Counted from the first letter of the stretch, positions 37,532 to 46,667 are shown. The stretch: 64,000 nucleotides of DNA from Streptomyces katrae (GCF_002028425.1 NZ_CP020042.1:1178001-1242000), one strand, 5' to 3'. The notes: generated by a model not told the origin, from the sequence alone. Made by a program: numbers and translations.

Positions 37532-38497
37532 TCAGTGTGAGTGACCGCCCGGCTCCTCCCCGGCCGGCTGCGCGGGCTGCGGGGCGGGAGCGGCGGCCGG
37601 GCCGTCGCCGCCCGCCCGGACGGTGAAGGCCGCGGTACGGACCTTGCCCTGGTGCTGGAAGTCCAGGAAGAGCCGGTAGGTGCCGGCGCTGGGGGCCGTG
37701 GCGGTGAAGGAGACGTCGGGGCCGGGGCCGCCCTCGTTGGGGTGGACGTGCAGGTAGGCGAGGTCGCCGTCGCGCAGGGCGACGAGGTGTCCGTACGCCC
37801 CGAGGTAGGGCTCCAGGTCGGTGACGGGCCTGCCGTCCTTGCTGACGGTGAGCTTGAGCTCGCCGGGCTTGCCGGGCTGGAGGGTCCCGCCGAGGGCGAC
37901 CTGGTAGCCGTCCACCTCCGCGGTGGGCGAGGCCGGGGGCATCGGGTTCGGCGCGTAGGCCCCGGGGACGGTGAGGTCGGCGCCCAGGGTGACGTTCTTC
38001 GCGTCCCCGGCGGACGGGGCGAAGTCGGCGAAGGCCTTGTAGGCGCCCGCGGCGGGCAGGTCCACCGGGGTGGACCAGGTGCCGTCCCCGGCGCGCACCG
38101 GGTGGAGGTGGCGGAAGACCGTCAGGTCGCGCGAGGCGACGATGAAGTGCAGCTCCTTGCCGTGTTCGGTCTTGTAGCCGGTGACCTTGCGCCCGGAGGC
38201 GTCCTTGACCGAGAACCTGAGCTCGCCCTGGCCCGGGGCCACCACCGGGGTGTCCAGGCTCAGCGTGTAGCCGGCGTCGGAGACCTGGAGGCCGCCGGCC
38301 GCCGGGCCCTGGGCGCCGGCCTGGCCGTGGCCGCCGTGCCCGCCCTCCGCGGGCGCCTTCGCCTGGGTGGCGTGGGCCGCGTGCCCGCCCTTGGCCGGCT
38401 CCCCCACGGGGCCGACGCCCGCCCCGACGCCGTAGGCGGCGCCGAAGGCCGCCGCGAGTGCGGCGGCGAAGGCGGTGATCTTCACTCCGGTGTTCAT
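37532..38497 (-). CDS. Secreted His-rich protein of the copper island
   Basis: The protein has 321 residues. Seen: an N-terminal export or anchor segment (VKITAFAAALAAAFGAAYGV), a His/Gly-rich stretch (GGHAAHATQ, GGHGGHGQAG), then two beta-sandwich-like repeats, each with a conserved YGHLVALRDGDLAYLHVHP-like block (HFIVASRDLTVFRHLHPV in the first), and a His/Pro-rich tail ending GGHSH. Known: actinobacteria carry such membrane-anchored heavy-metal-associated proteins beside copZ-copA, but the role is not proven. Inferred: periplasmic-side copper binding. A perfect 17-bp CsoR box lies 57 bp upstream, shared with divergent copZ. Confidence 0.7.
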   Translation of the reverse strand: MNTGVKITAFAAALAAAFGAAYGVGAGVGPVGEPAKGGHAAHATQAKAPAEGGHGGHGQAGAQGPAAGGLQVSDAGYTLSLDTPVVAPGQGELRFSVKDASGRKVTGYKTEHGKELHFIVASRDLTVFRHLHPVRAGDGTWSTPVDLPAAGAYKAFADFAPSAGDAKNVTLGADLTVPGAYAPNPMPPASPTAEVDGYQVALGGTLQPGKPGELKLTVSKDGRPVTDLEPYLGAYGHLVALRDGDLAYLHVHPNEGGPGPDVSFTATAPSAGTYRLFLDFQHQGKVRTAAFTVRAGGDGPAAAPAPQPAQPAGEEPGGHSH

Positions 38498-38553
38498 GCC
38501 TGGTCTCCCGTACGACGTAGGTGCCGCGTACAGCGGTTCAATGGATCTCCACC

Positions 38554-38570
38554 ATACCCCCAGGGGGTAT
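38554..38570. promoter_or_regulatory. CsoR box 1, perfect palindrome
   Basis: ATACCCCC A GGGGGTAT is perfectly symmetrical over 17 bp and lies nearest to the secreted copper protein gene. Confidence 0.9.
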
Positions 38571-38601
38571 CAAGTCAAGCGCGGGAAACTCTTGCGGACA
38601 G

Positions 38602-38618
38602 ATACCTCGGGGGGGTAT
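38602..38618. promoter_or_regulatory. CsoR-like box 2
   Basis: ATACCTCGGGGGGGTAT keeps the ATACC and GGTAT ends at the same spacing as box 1 but has an imperfect core; it lies 32 bp downstream of box 1. Confidence 0.65.
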
Positions 38619-38635
38619 ATCTGGAGTCAGCCCGG

Positions 38636-38652
38636 ATACCCCCAGAGGGTAT
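38636..38652. promoter_or_regulatory. CsoR box 3 upstream of copZ
   Basis: ATACCCCCAGAGGGTAT differs from box 1 at one core position. It lies 22 bp before the copZ ATG, so a bound repressor would block the copZ-copA promoter. Confidence 0.85.
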
Positions 38653-38674
38653 CTGCACGATCAAGGAGAAGCCC

Positions 38675-38962
38675 ATGTCTTCCTGCTGTTCCCCCGATGG
38701 CGCCTGCGCCTCCAACGGTGAGACCACGACCACCGTCGCCGTCGTCGACAGCACCGCCACCGTCTACCGCGTGTCCGGCATGAGCTGCGGACACTGCCGG
38801 ACCGCCATCACCGCGTCCGTCGGCGCGCTCGCCGGGGTCCTCTCGGTGGACGTGGACGTGGACGGCGGCGTGGTCACCGTGACCACCGCCGGCGACCCGG
38901 ACGACGCCGCGATCGCCGCGGCGGTGGACGACGCCGGCTACGAGCTCACCGGCCGGGCCTGA
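38675..38962 (+). CDS. copZ: Copper chaperone CopZ
   Basis: The protein has 95 residues; AAGGAG lies eight bases before the ATG. Seen: a Cys-rich start (MSSCCSPDGACAS) and one heavy-metal-associated domain with GMSCGHC around residues 35-41 and the usual beta-alpha-beta-beta-alpha-beta pattern. Known: CopZ carries Cu(I) to CopA. The extra N-terminal cysteines (Cys4, Cys5, Cys11) may add a metal site. It is followed by copA and csoR in the same direction. Confidence 0.93.
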   Translation: MSSCCSPDGACASNGETTTTVAVVDSTATVYRVSGMSCGHCRTAITASVGALAGVLSVDVDVDGGVVTVTTAGDPDDAAIAAAVDDAGYELTGRA

Positions 38963-39055
38963 CACCCGCCCCGACAACGACCCACCCGGACGCCGGGGCC
39001 CGTCCTTCCCCCGGGCCCCGGCACCGGCCCCGCGCTCGAACGAGGAGCAGCACTC

Positions 39056-41323
39056 ATGACCACCATCACCCCCGGCGCCGCCCAGGTCGAGCTCGCCATC
39101 GGCGGCATGACCTGCGCCTCGTGCGCGGCACGCATCGAGAAGAAGCTCAACCGCATGGACGGCGTCGAGGCGACCGTCAACTACGCCACCGAGAAGGCGA
39201 AGGTCACCTTCGACGCCGACGCGGACATCTCCGTCGCGGACCTGATCGCCACCGTCGAGGCCACCGGATACACCGCGCACGAGCCCGCGCCGCCCCGTTC
39301 CTCCGCCCCGTCCGGCGCCGGGGAGGAGCCGCCGGCCGAGGCCGACGAACTGGCCCCGCTGCGCCAGCGGCTGACCACCGCCGTCGTCCTCGCGGTGCCC
39401 GTCATCGCGATGGCGATGATCCCGGCGCTGCAGATCGACTTCTGGCAGTGGCTCTCGCTGACCCTGGCCGCACCCGTGGTCACCTACGCCGCCTGGCCCT
39501 TCCACCGCGCCGCCTGGACCAACGCCAAGCACGGCGCGGCCACCATGGACACCCTGATCTCGGTCGGCACGATCGCCGCGTTCCTGTGGTCGCTGTGGGC
39601 CCTGTTCTTCGGCACCGCCGGCACCCCCGGCATGAGGCACGCCTTCGAGTTCACCATCGCCCGCAGCGACGGCGCGGGGAACATCTACCTGGAGGCGGCG
39701 GCCGGCGTCACCACCTTCATCCTGGCCGGCCGCTACTTCGAGGCGAAGTCCAAGCGCAAGGCCGGCGCCGCCCTCAAGGCGCTGCTGGAGCTGGGCGCCA
39801 AGGAGGTCACCGTGCTGCGCGGCGGCCACGAGGTGACCGTGCCGACGGCCGACCTCCAGGTCGGCGACCGCTTCCTGGTCCGACCGGGCGAGAAGATCGC
39901 CACCGACGGCACCGTCGTCGAGGGCTCCTCCGCCGTCGACGCCTCGATGCTGACCGGCGAGTCCGTCCCCGTCGAGGTCTCCGTCGGCGACTCCGTCACC
40001 GGGGCGACCCTCAACGCCGGCGGCCGCCTGGTCGTCGAGGCCACCCGGGTCGGCTCCGACACCCAGCTCTCCCGCATGGCCCGGCTGGTCGAGGACGCGC
40101 AGAACGGCAAGGCCGCCGCCCAGCGGCTCGCCGACAAGATCTCCGCCGTGTTCGTCCCGGTCGTCATCGCCATCGCGCTGGCCACCCTCGGCTTCTGGCT
40201 CGGCACCGGATCCGGCCTCTCCGCCGCCTTCACCGCCGCCGTCGCCGTCCTGATCATCGCCTGCCCCTGCGCCCTGGGCCTGGCCACCCCGACCGCCCTC
40301 CTGGTCGGCACCGGCCGCGGCGCCCAGCTCGGGATCCTGATCAAGGGGCCCGAGGTGCTGGAGTCCACCCGCAAGGTCGACACCATCGTCCTGGACAAGA
40401 CCGGCACCGTCACCACCGGCCAGATGACCCTGCTGCACGTGCACACCGCCGAGGGCACCGACGAGACCGAGGTCCTGCGCCTGGCCGGAGCCCTGGAGCA
40501 CGCCTCCGAGCACCCCATCGCCCAGGCCGTCGCGGCCGGCGCCGCCGCCCGGGTCGGGCCCCTGCCCGCCCCCGAGGACTTCGCCAACATCCCGGGCCTC
40601 GGCGTCCAGGGCGTCGTCGAGGGCCACGCCGTCCTCGTCGGCCGCGGCAAGCTGCTCGCCGAGTGGGCGATGGAGCTGCCCCCGCACCTGGAGCGGGCCA
40701 AGTCCGAGGCCGAGTCGGCGGGCCGCACCGCCATCGCGGTGGCCTGGGACGGCGAGGCGCGCGCGGTGCTGGAGGTCGCGGACGCCGTCAAGGACACCAG
40801 CGCCGAGGCGATCCGCCGGCTGCGCGCCCTGGGCCTGACCCCGATCCTGCTGACCGGCGACAACAAGGCCGTCGCCGAGACGGTGGCCCGCGAGGTGGGC
40901 ATCGACGAGGTGATCGCCGAGGTCATGCCGCAGGACAAGGTGGACGTGGTCAAGCGCCTGCAGGCCGAGGGCCGCAGCGTCGCGATGGTCGGCGACGGGG
41001 TCAACGACGCCGCCGCCCTCGCCCAGGCCGACCTGGGCCTGGCCATGGGCACCGGCACCGACGCCGCCATCGAGGCCGGCGACCTGACGCTGGTACGGGG
41101 CGACCTGCGGGCCGCGGCCGACGCCATCCGGCTGGCCCGCAAGACGCTCGGCACGATCCGCTCGAACCTGTTCTGGGCCTTCGCCTACAACGTGGCCGCC
41201 CTGCCGCTCGCCGCGGCCGGACTGCTCAACCCGATGATCGCCGGAGCGGCCATGGCCTTCTCCTCGGTCTTCGTCGTCGGCAACAGCCTGCGTCTGCGCG
41301 GCTTCAGGGCCGCCGCCAACTGA
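39056..41323 (+). CDS. copA: Copper-exporting P1B-type ATPase CopA
   Basis: The protein has 755 residues with GAGGAG upstream. Seen: one N-terminal metal-binding domain ([16 protein letters not shown]), eight predicted membrane helices, the TGES motif ([10 protein letters not shown]), the transmembrane CPC in [13 protein letters not shown] near residue 400, phosphorylation motif [11 protein letters not shown] near 446, HP in SEHPIAQ, and [10 protein letters not shown] near 645. Known: exports Cu(I) from the cytoplasm. It is the middle gene of the copZ-copA-csoR operon. Confidence 0.97.
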   Translation: MTTITPGAAQVELAIGGMTCASCAARIEKKLNRMDGVEATVNYATEKAKVTFDADADISVADLIATVEATGYTAHEPAPPRSSAPSGAGEEPPAEADELAPLRQRLTTAVVLAVPVIAMAMIPALQIDFWQWLSLTLAAPVVTYAAWPFHRAAWTNAKHGAATMDTLISVGTIAAFLWSLWALFFGTAGTPGMRHAFEFTIARSDGAGNIYLEAAAGVTTFILAGRYFEAKSKRKAGAALKALLELGAKEVTVLRGGHEVTVPTADLQVGDRFLVRPGEKIATDGTVVEGSSAVDASMLTGESVPVEVSVGDSVTGATLNAGGRLVVEATRVGSDTQLSRMARLVEDAQNGKAAAQRLADKISAVFVPVVIAIALATLGFWLGTGSGLSAAFTAAVAVLIIACPCALGLATPTALLVGTGRGAQLGILIKGPEVLESTRKVDTIVLDKTGTVTTGQMTLLHVHTAEGTDETEVLRLAGALEHASEHPIAQAVAAGAAARVGPLPAPEDFANIPGLGVQGVVEGHAVLVGRGKLLAEWAMELPPHLERAKSEAESAGRTAIAVAWDGEARAVLEVADAVKDTSAEAIRRLRALGLTPILLTGDNKAVAETVAREVGIDEVIAEVMPQDKVDVVKRLQAEGRSVAMVGDGVNDAAALAQADLGLAMGTGTDAAIEAGDLTLVRGDLRAAADAIRLARKTLGTIRSNLFWAFAYNVAALPLAAAGLLNPMIAGAAMAFSSVFVVGNSLRLRGFRAAAN

Positions 41324-41332
41324 GGAGCCCCC

Positions 41333-41614
41333 GTGGCCGGTTACGCACCACACAAGGAAGACGTCATCCGGCGGCTGCGGCGGATCGAGGGCCAGGTCCG
41401 CGGCGTCCAGCGGATGGTCGCCGAGGACGTCTACTGCATCGACGTGCTCACCCAGGTGTCCGCGATCAACGCCGCGCTCCAGTCCTGCGCGGTGACCCTG
41501 CTCGACGAGCACCTCGGCTGCTGCGTCACCGAGGCCATCGCCCAGGGCGGGGACCAGGCGAAGGCCAAGGTCGGCGAGGCGAGCAAGGCCATCGCCCGGC
41601 TGATCCGCGCGTAG
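41333..41614 (+). CDS. csoR: Second CsoR-type copper repressor
   Basis: The protein has 93 residues; the GTG is 9 bp after the copA stop with GAGGAG in between. Seen: the same fold and ligand set as the first copy (Cys35, His60, Cys64) plus extra cysteines at 52 and 63. Known: CsoR. The two copies share most residues of helix 1, so a duplication is likely; the extra cysteines could change metal or sulfide sensing. A strong hairpin follows at 41638. Confidence 0.93.
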   Translation: MAGYAPHKEDVIRRLRRIEGQVRGVQRMVAEDVYCIDVLTQVSAINAALQSCAVTLLDEHLGCCVTEAIAQGGDQAKAKVGEASKAIARLIRA

Positions 41615-41637
41615 CCCGGCGGCCGCAGGGCCCCCGC

Positions 41638-41671
41638 AGCCCCTCCACACGAAGGACCGTGTGGAGGGGCT
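41638..41671 (+). terminator. Terminator of the copZ-copA-csoR operon
   Basis: AGCCCCTCCACAC pairs with GTGTGGAGGGGCT: a 13-bp perfect stem with an eight-base loop, 24 bp after the csoR stop. Confidence 0.8.
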
Positions 41672-41781
41672 CGCGGCGTTCCGGCGCCCGCCGCCCGGGG
41701 CCTCGTGTACCGGGCGGGGGTATGCCCCCACCGGAAGGGCGCGCCGTACGATGAGCCGCTGCCGAGGGGAGGGCGACGAGC

Positions 41782-42177
41782 ATGCGCGTACGCCGGCTGG
41801 GAGAGCTGGAAGCCGAGATCATGGACCGGGTGTGGCTGTGGGAACGGCCCGCGTCCGTCCGCGAGATCGTCGACGACATCAACCGGGGGCGCAAGGTCGC
41901 CTACACCACCGTCATGACCGTGGCCGACATCCTGCACCGCAAGGGCTGGCTCAGCCGCGAGAAGTCGGGCCGGGCCTGGATGTACCAGGCGGTGCGCAGC
42001 CGCGAGGAGTACACCGCGGCGCTCATGCAGGACGCGCTCGGCGACAGCCAGGACCGCCGGGCCACGCTGCTGCGGTTCGTGGAGCGGATGTCCCACGAGG
42101 ACGTGGAGGCGCTGGACGAGGCCCTGCGCGCCGCCCGCTCGGAACGCCCGTCCGGTGCGGGGGGCGAGGCCCTGTGA
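41782..42177 (+). CDS. BlaI/MecI/CopY family repressor
   Basis: The protein has 131 residues. Seen: winged helix RLGELEAEIMDRVWLWERPA, VREIVDDINRGRKVAYTTVM and TVADILHRKGWLSREKSGRA, then a helical dimerisation region. Known: BlaI-type repressors are removed by proteolysis through a partner M56 membrane peptidase. The partner gene overlaps the stop of this one (GTGA). Position beside the copper operon fits CopY-like roles in actinobacteria, but beta-lactam or redox sensing is equally possible. Confidence 0.9.
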   Translation: MRVRRLGELEAEIMDRVWLWERPASVREIVDDINRGRKVAYTTVMTVADILHRKGWLSREKSGRAWMYQAVRSREEYTAALMQDALGDSQDRRATLLRFVERMSHEDVEALDEALRAARSERPSGAGGEAL

Positions 42178-43082
42178 ACCATCACGTACTGCCGCCGCTG
42201 GGGCTCGCGCTGGTCACCGGGCTGGTACTGCCGTGGATGCTGGTCCGTGCCGTGTGGGCACAGCAGGCGCCCCGGCTGGGGCTGGCCGTGTGGATCGTGT
42301 GCGGCGCCCTGTTCGCGGGGTCGACGGCGATGCTGCCGGCGCAGCTGCTGCTGCCCGCGCAGACCAGCCACCGGCTGGTCGACATGGCCCTGACCCTGGA
42401 CCTGCCCTCCCCCGGCCGGCTGCTGGACGCGTCGCCGCGCGAGGCCCTTGCCGCGCTGGCCGCGCTCGCGGTGCTCGCGGTGCCCGGGACCGGTTTCGTA
42501 CGGGAGCTGGTGCGGGCGCGCAGGGCCCGTACCCGGCACGCCGAACTGCTGCGGCTGGTGGGCCGGTACGACCGGCGGCTGGGGGTGACCGTGCTGGAGG
42601 ACCCGCGCCCGGCGGTGTACTGCCTGCCGGGGCGTTCGCGCCGGGTGGTGGTCTCGACGGGGGCCCTGGACGTGCTCTCGGAGCGGGAGCTGGCCGCCGC
42701 GCTCGCGCACGAACGGGCGCACATCGGCGGCCGCCACCACCTGATGGTGGCGGCGGCGGGGGCGTACGCGTCGGTGTTCCGCCGGCTGCCGCTGGCCCGG
42801 ATCGGCGGGCGGACGGTGCCGCTGCTGCTGGAGATGGCCGCCGACGACCGGGCGCTGCGCGCCTGTTCGAGCGATGCGCTGGCCACGGCCCTGTACGCGC
42901 TGGCGACCGGGCACGCGCCGCACAAGGCGTTCGCGGCGGGCGGTCCGTCGGCGGCGGTGCGGATGCGGCGCATCCTGGGGCCGCGCCGGGCGGGGCGTCC
43001 GGTGCTGCGCGGGCTGTTCGCGGTGGGCCTCTCGGTGTCCGCCATCCTCCCGCTGATCGCGCTCTGTTGTTGGACCACTTGA
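42174..43082 (+). CDS. M56 family (BlaR1-like) membrane metallopeptidase
   Basis: The protein has 302 residues; the GTG start overlaps the BlaI stop. Seen: two or more membrane segments near the N terminus, a cytoplasmic protease domain with the zinc motif HERAHIGGRHH and a final hydrophobic segment (LFAVGLSVSAILPLIALCC). Known: BlaR1-type proteases inactivate BlaI after a signal. This one lacks the extracellular penicillin-binding sensor domain of BlaR1, so the signal differs; this short form is common in Streptomyces. Confidence 0.88.
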   Translation: MNHHVLPPLGLALVTGLVLPWMLVRAVWAQQAPRLGLAVWIVCGALFAGSTAMLPAQLLLPAQTSHRLVDMALTLDLPSPGRLLDASPREALAALAALAVLAVPGTGFVRELVRARRARTRHAELLRLVGRYDRRLGVTVLEDPRPAVYCLPGRSRRVVVSTGALDVLSERELAAALAHERAHIGGRHHLMVAAAGAYASVFRRLPLARIGGRTVPLLLEMAADDRALRACSSDALATALYALATGHAPHKAFAAGGPSAAVRMRRILGPRRAGRPVLRGLFAVGLSVSAILPLIALCCWTT

Positions 43083-43113
43083 TAGGGATCATCCAACCCG
43101 GCTATTTACTAAG

Positions 43114-43157
43114 CCAATTCGTAGATTTCCCCCCGACCCCCGCCACTCGAATTGGCC
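43114..43157. promoter_or_regulatory. AT-rich promoter region with a 9-bp inverted repeat
   Basis: GCCAATTCG and CGAATTGGC, perfectly complementary, lie 26 bp apart in an unusually AT-rich stretch (43095-43165). They are 55-98 bp upstream of the GNAT start. A TATTGT box just downstream could be its -10 element. Likely an operator and promoter; regulator unknown. Confidence 0.45.
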
Positions 43158-43211
43158 GCTATTGTGGGCGCGTGCGGGCTCAGGACCGGTGCGGTGAGAG
43201 GTGGGGGATAG

Positions 43212-43691
43212 ATGCTGCTGGCTGATGTGCGGACGGCAGCTCCGGGGGACGCCGCGGCGATTTCCCGGCTCCTCGCCGCGGCCATACGCGAGGACTACGG
43301 CAGCCTCCTCGGTGAAATGCGCGTCGGCCGGCTGGTGTCGGACCATTGCTCACTTCCGCGCATTCGAGCGGAAATTGGAATTCCCGGCGGGGCGCCCGCC
43401 TGGCTCGGCTGGCTGGTCGCCGCCGACGCGGACGGGAGCGTCGTCGGGGCCGTGTCGGGCGGTGTGCCCGTCACCGCCGAGGGCGAGCTCTACGCCCTGT
43501 GCACCGCCCCGGCCCGCCGTCGGCAGGGCGTCGGTTCGGCCCTGCTGGCGGCCGCCGGCGAGCGGATGCGGGTCCACGGGGCGCTGACCCAGCGGGTCAC
43601 CCTGCCCGCCGAAGCGGCCCCGTCCCTGCCGTTCTTCGCCCGCCACGGGTTCACCGCGCTCTCCCCGGTCCGGCTGGGCCGCGCTCTCTGA
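43212..43691 (+). CDS. GNAT family N-acetyltransferase
   Basis: The protein has 159 residues. Seen: VRTAAPGDAAAISRLL at the start, GSVVGAVSGGVPV, the acetyl-CoA loop TAPARRRQGVGSALLAAAGE and a C-terminal FFARHGFTAL. Known: small GNATs acetylate amines of antibiotics, polyamines or proteins. It has its own promoter-like region and marks the left edge of the region with biosynthetic genes. Substrate unknown. Confidence 0.85.
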   Translation: MLLADVRTAAPGDAAAISRLLAAAIREDYGSLLGEMRVGRLVSDHCSLPRIRAEIGIPGGAPAWLGWLVAADADGSVVGAVSGGVPVTAEGELYALCTAPARRRQGVGSALLAAAGERMRVHGALTQRVTLPAEAAPSLPFFARHGFTALSPVRLGRAL

Positions 43692-43869
43692 CGCCTGCGC
43701 CCCTCCCGCCACGGGACCGTGGCAGATCCACGCCATCGCGTGTTCACGCAGCCCGCAACGCTGGCCCCGGCACCCGCCCGCGGGACAGGATTTCCTCAGC
43801 GGCGCGGTCCCCCGGCGGCACGGGAGCCACGCCCCGGACGGCTGGACCGAGCGAGCCCCTGGAGGAGCG

Positions 43870-44775
43870 ATGCACACACCGAGCGGCACTTCCCTGCCCT
43901 TCACGCCGGTCGTGCCCGCAGCGTTCGCACCGGTCCGGCCGGCCGCCCCCGAGGACTCCCGGCCCCCGGCGCACGGAGGGTCCGCCGTGCTGCTCCCGGC
44001 GGACTGCCTGCCCGGTCTGGAGTCGGCCGCTCCGGCGGATGAGGACGCCGGCTGGCTGCACGACGCCCTGCTGGGCCCGCACAGCGCGGACATCGTCCGC
44101 TACCTCAGCCTCGCGCGCCGCTGCGGCGGCCCGGTCCTGGACCTGGGCTGCGGGGCCGGCCGCCTGGCGGTGCCGTTCGCCCGGCAGGGATTCCGCGTCG
44201 AGGCGGTGGACCGGGACGCGGCCAGCCTGGAGCGGCTGCGGTCCTGGGGCCGGCGGATCGGCCCCCAGGTCTCGCGGCTGCTGGTGACCACCCGGGCCGA
44301 TCTGGCGGAACTGCGGCTGCGGGGGAGGTACCGGCTGGCCCTGCTGGCCGGGACGATGATCGCGGCCGTGCCGCCGCACGCCCGCCCCGCACTGCTGCGG
44401 GAGGTGGCGGGGCGGCTGGAGCCGGGCGGCGCCCTGGCCCTCGACTTCACCGCCCACGGGCTGCGCGGGCTGACCGAGGAGCCCCGGCGCACCTGGGCCT
44501 TCCAGGTGCCCCGGTTCGACGGGGTCGAGGAGTGGACGGTGGCCCGGCAGGTCTTCGACCTGGACGGGATGACCGAGCGGATCACCTACCACTCCGTGCG
44601 CACGGGCAAGGTGCGCACCGAGCGGGTGGTGCGGAGCACCGACAAGTGGATCGTCGACGCGGAGTGCCTCGCCGCCGAGCTGGACGCGGCGGGCCTGCGG
44701 GTGGAGCGGCGCCGCACCCACCGGCTGGACGGGAGGACCGAGAGCGTCCTGCTCGTCTGCCGGGCCGGGGGCTGA
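43870..44775 (+). CDS. Class I SAM-dependent methyltransferase
   Basis: The protein has 301 residues with GGAGGAG before the ATG. Seen: a Pro/Ala-rich N-terminal 60 residues, then the SAM motif VLDLGCGAGRLA, the acidic strand end VEAVDRD, and LLAGTMIAAVPP and LEPGGALALDFT in the later strands, followed by a beta-rich C-terminal part. Known: type-11/25 methyltransferase fold; substrate cannot be read. It lies at the start of the region containing SAM-recycling genes, so a role in the same metabolite is possible. Confidence 0.8.
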   Translation: MHTPSGTSLPFTPVVPAAFAPVRPAAPEDSRPPAHGGSAVLLPADCLPGLESAAPADEDAGWLHDALLGPHSADIVRYLSLARRCGGPVLDLGCGAGRLAVPFARQGFRVEAVDRDAASLERLRSWGRRIGPQVSRLLVTTRADLAELRLRGRYRLALLAGTMIAAVPPHARPALLREVAGRLEPGGALALDFTAHGLRGLTEEPRRTWAFQVPRFDGVEEWTVARQVFDLDGMTERITYHSVRTGKVRTERVVRSTDKWIVDAECLAAELDAAGLRVERRRTHRLDGRTESVLLVCRAGG

Positions 44776-44859
44776 CGGAGCTCGGCTCCCCTTTCCGCTC
44801 CTCCCGCTCGAGAAGGACTCGCAAGAGGTACGATGCTCCCAAAGTTTTGAGTCGACCAG

Positions 44860-45324
44860 ATGGCGGATGGTGGCGCAGTGATGGCTGTCGTGGAGGAGTC
44901 GACCGGCCGCGAGGCGGTGATCCAGCGCCTCCGCGACGTGGGACTGCGGGTCACCGGGCCGCGCCTGGAGGTGCTGCAAGTCCTGGCGGCGGGCGGGCAC
45001 ATGGACGTCGAGTCCATCACGGCCGCCGCCCGCGAGCGGCTGGGGACCCTCACCAGCCAGGCCGTCTACGAGATGCTGCGGCACTTCCTGGAGACGGGCC
45101 TGGCGGCGAAGTTCGACCGTCCCGGCCTGCCCGCGGTCTTCGAGATCTCTGGTCCTCCCCACCAGCACGCGCTGTGCGTGCGCTGCGGCCGCGTGGAGAA
45201 CGTGGAGGCCCAGGTTCCGGAGCCGCCGCGCGGCGCGCCGCTCACCGCCTGGCGCATGGACGGGGGCGCGGAGGTCGTCTTCAAGGGGCTGTGCCCCGAC
45301 TGCCTGAACACATCCCGGGACTGA
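44860..45324 (+). CDS. Fur family regulator
   Basis: The protein has 154 residues from the ATG at 44860; a second ATG at 44881 is equally plausible since neither has a clear ribosome binding site. Seen: IQRLRDVGLRVTGPRLEVLQVL, TSQAVYEMLRHFLETGLAAKF, the metal-hinge HQHALCVRCGRVENVE with CxxC, and a final CPDC. Known: CatR-like Fur proteins sense peroxide or iron. No katG lies beside it; its target may be within this cluster. Confidence 0.87.
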   Translation: MADGGAVMAVVEESTGREAVIQRLRDVGLRVTGPRLEVLQVLAAGGHMDVESITAAARERLGTLTSQAVYEMLRHFLETGLAAKFDRPGLPAVFEISGPPHQHALCVRCGRVENVEAQVPEPPRGAPLTAWRMDGGAEVVFKGLCPDCLNTSRD

Positions 45325-45428
45325 TCCCGCTCCCCCCCGCGCCCGTCTCCCCGCCACCCCGGGGGAGTTGGGCGCTCGCGCCGTTCCGGGCCCGCCGGAG
45401 GCGAAGGCCCGCACCTCAGAGGCACGGA

Positions 45429-45442
45429 GTGACCCCCGTCAC
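45429..45442. promoter_or_regulatory. Possible Crp site upstream of the LuxR-type gene
   Basis: GTGACCCCCGTCAC fits the Streptomyces Crp consensus GTG-N6-GNCAC exactly and is a 5-bp inverted repeat. It lies 86 bp before the regulator's ATG. Crp is known to activate many antibiotic clusters in S. coelicolor. Confidence 0.4.
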
Positions 45443-45527
45443 ATCCGAAAGAGGGGGGCGGTGGGTCCCCCATCGGCATGTGCCAAAGTGTGACTGTCGA
45501 TTCGTAAGACGAGGGGGTCGCTTCGCG

Positions 45528-46580
45528 ATGGCAACGGGCGATGGCAGGGACGGCATCCAGTCGGCCGACAAGGTGCTGGCCCTCTATCAGGAGCTGCGCC
45601 TGCGCGGGGTGTCCAACCTGAACGACGCCTTCGAGGAGCTGGACCTCTCGCCCGAGGAGCGCGAGAAGTGGCGCGCGGAGCTGATCTCGCTCGGCCTCAT
45701 CGTGCCGACCGGCACCACCCACGCCACCCGCGCCGACCTCCAGTCGGGCGAATGGCGGCCGGGTCCGGACGCGGTCGCGGCCGTCGACCCGGAGATCGCC
45801 CTGCTGCGGATGCTCCAGCGCGAGCGGGAGCGGCTGCGGGAGCACCTGGACGAGTCGGACCGGGCGTACAGCGCACTGGAGACGCTGGTCGGAAGGTTCC
45901 TGCGGCCCGGTGCGCTGAGCGGTTCCGAGGTCGAGGTGGAGATCCTCGACGACTACGGGCGGATCCAGCAGGTGCTGGAGGACATCACCGACGTCATCCG
46001 CCACGACCTGACGTCCATGCACGTGACCGCCCTGGTGCGGGAGGTCGCGGACCGGGTGCTCAGCCGGGACCGCCGGCAGATCGACAACGGGGTCCGCATC
46101 CGCGCCATCTACCACCAGCGGATCACCACGTCGCCGGAGGCGGTGGAAATGCTCCGGCGCCGGGTCGAGGCCGGTGTGGAGATCCGCCTCTCCCCCGCCG
46201 TCCCGATGAACATGATCATCGCGGACCAGCAGTTCGCCGTCCTGCCCGTGCACCCCGAGGACCGCTCGGCCGGGGCGATCCTGGCCCGCGGGCCGGCGCT
46301 CGTGCGCTCCTATCTGGCGCTGTACGAACACTGCTGGCACGCGGCCACCCCCTATGGCGACGACGTCGCGCCCGAACTCGGCGGTGACGGACTGTCCGAA
46401 CAGCAGCGGGCGGCCCTGAAAATGCTGGCATCGGGAATGAAGGACGAAAAGGTCGCCCGGACCCTGGGGGTTTCCCTGCGGACGGTGAGCCGAATGCTGT
46501 CCGAGCTGATGCAGGAAATGGGGGCGTCCAGCCGGTTCGAAGCGGGAGTGCGCGCGCAGCGGCTCGGCTGGCTGGACTGA
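45528..46580 (+). CDS. LuxR-type regulator with PLD-like sensor region
   Basis: The protein has 350 residues; GAGGGGG lies ten bases before the ATG. Seen: an N-terminal TrmB-like helical part (KVLALYQELRLRGVSNLNDA), a central region with RIRAIYHQRITTSPEAVEML and IRLSPAVPMNMIIADQQFAVLP that resembles the phospholipase D-like domain of such regulators, and a C-terminal HTH (LSEQQRAALKMLASGMKDEK, VSLRTVSRMLSELM). Known: this type sits as an orphan regulator in many Streptomyces biosynthetic loci. It ends 21 bp before a terminator used by the opposite strand and faces a 23-residue peptide gene. Confidence 0.85.
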   Translation: MATGDGRDGIQSADKVLALYQELRLRGVSNLNDAFEELDLSPEEREKWRAELISLGLIVPTGTTHATRADLQSGEWRPGPDAVAAVDPEIALLRMLQRERERLREHLDESDRAYSALETLVGRFLRPGALSGSEVEVEILDDYGRIQQVLEDITDVIRHDLTSMHVTALVREVADRVLSRDRRQIDNGVRIRAIYHQRITTSPEAVEMLRRRVEAGVEIRLSPAVPMNMIIADQQFAVLPVHPEDRSAGAILARGPALVRSYLALYEHCWHAATPYGDDVAPELGGDGLSEQQRAALKMLASGMKDEKVARTLGVSLRTVSRMLSELMQEMGASSRFEAGVRAQRLGWLD

Positions 46581-46600
46581 GCGGAATTACGCAAGAGCGG

Positions 46601-46640
46601 AAAAGAAAAACCCGCGACCGCCCGGAGGGGCGATCGCGGG
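46601..46640 (-). terminator. Rho-independent terminator with U-tract for the minus strand
   Basis: CCCGCGACCGCCC and GGGCGATCGCGGG form a 13-bp stem with one mismatch and a GGAG loop (46611-46640). In the minus direction the hairpin is followed by TTTTTCTTTT. It ends the transcript carrying the 23-residue peptide gene, 27 bp after its stop. True U-tracts are uncommon in Streptomyces, which makes this one persuasive. Confidence 0.88.
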
Positions 46641-46667
46641 GTGATGTCCGCCGGTCCGGCCGGTTGT

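Noticed and set aside
38627..41731. 1034-codon minus-strand open frame opposite copZ-copA
   Set aside because: Antisense shadow with Gly/Asp/Val-rich translation and no motifs; copA is complete on the plus strand.
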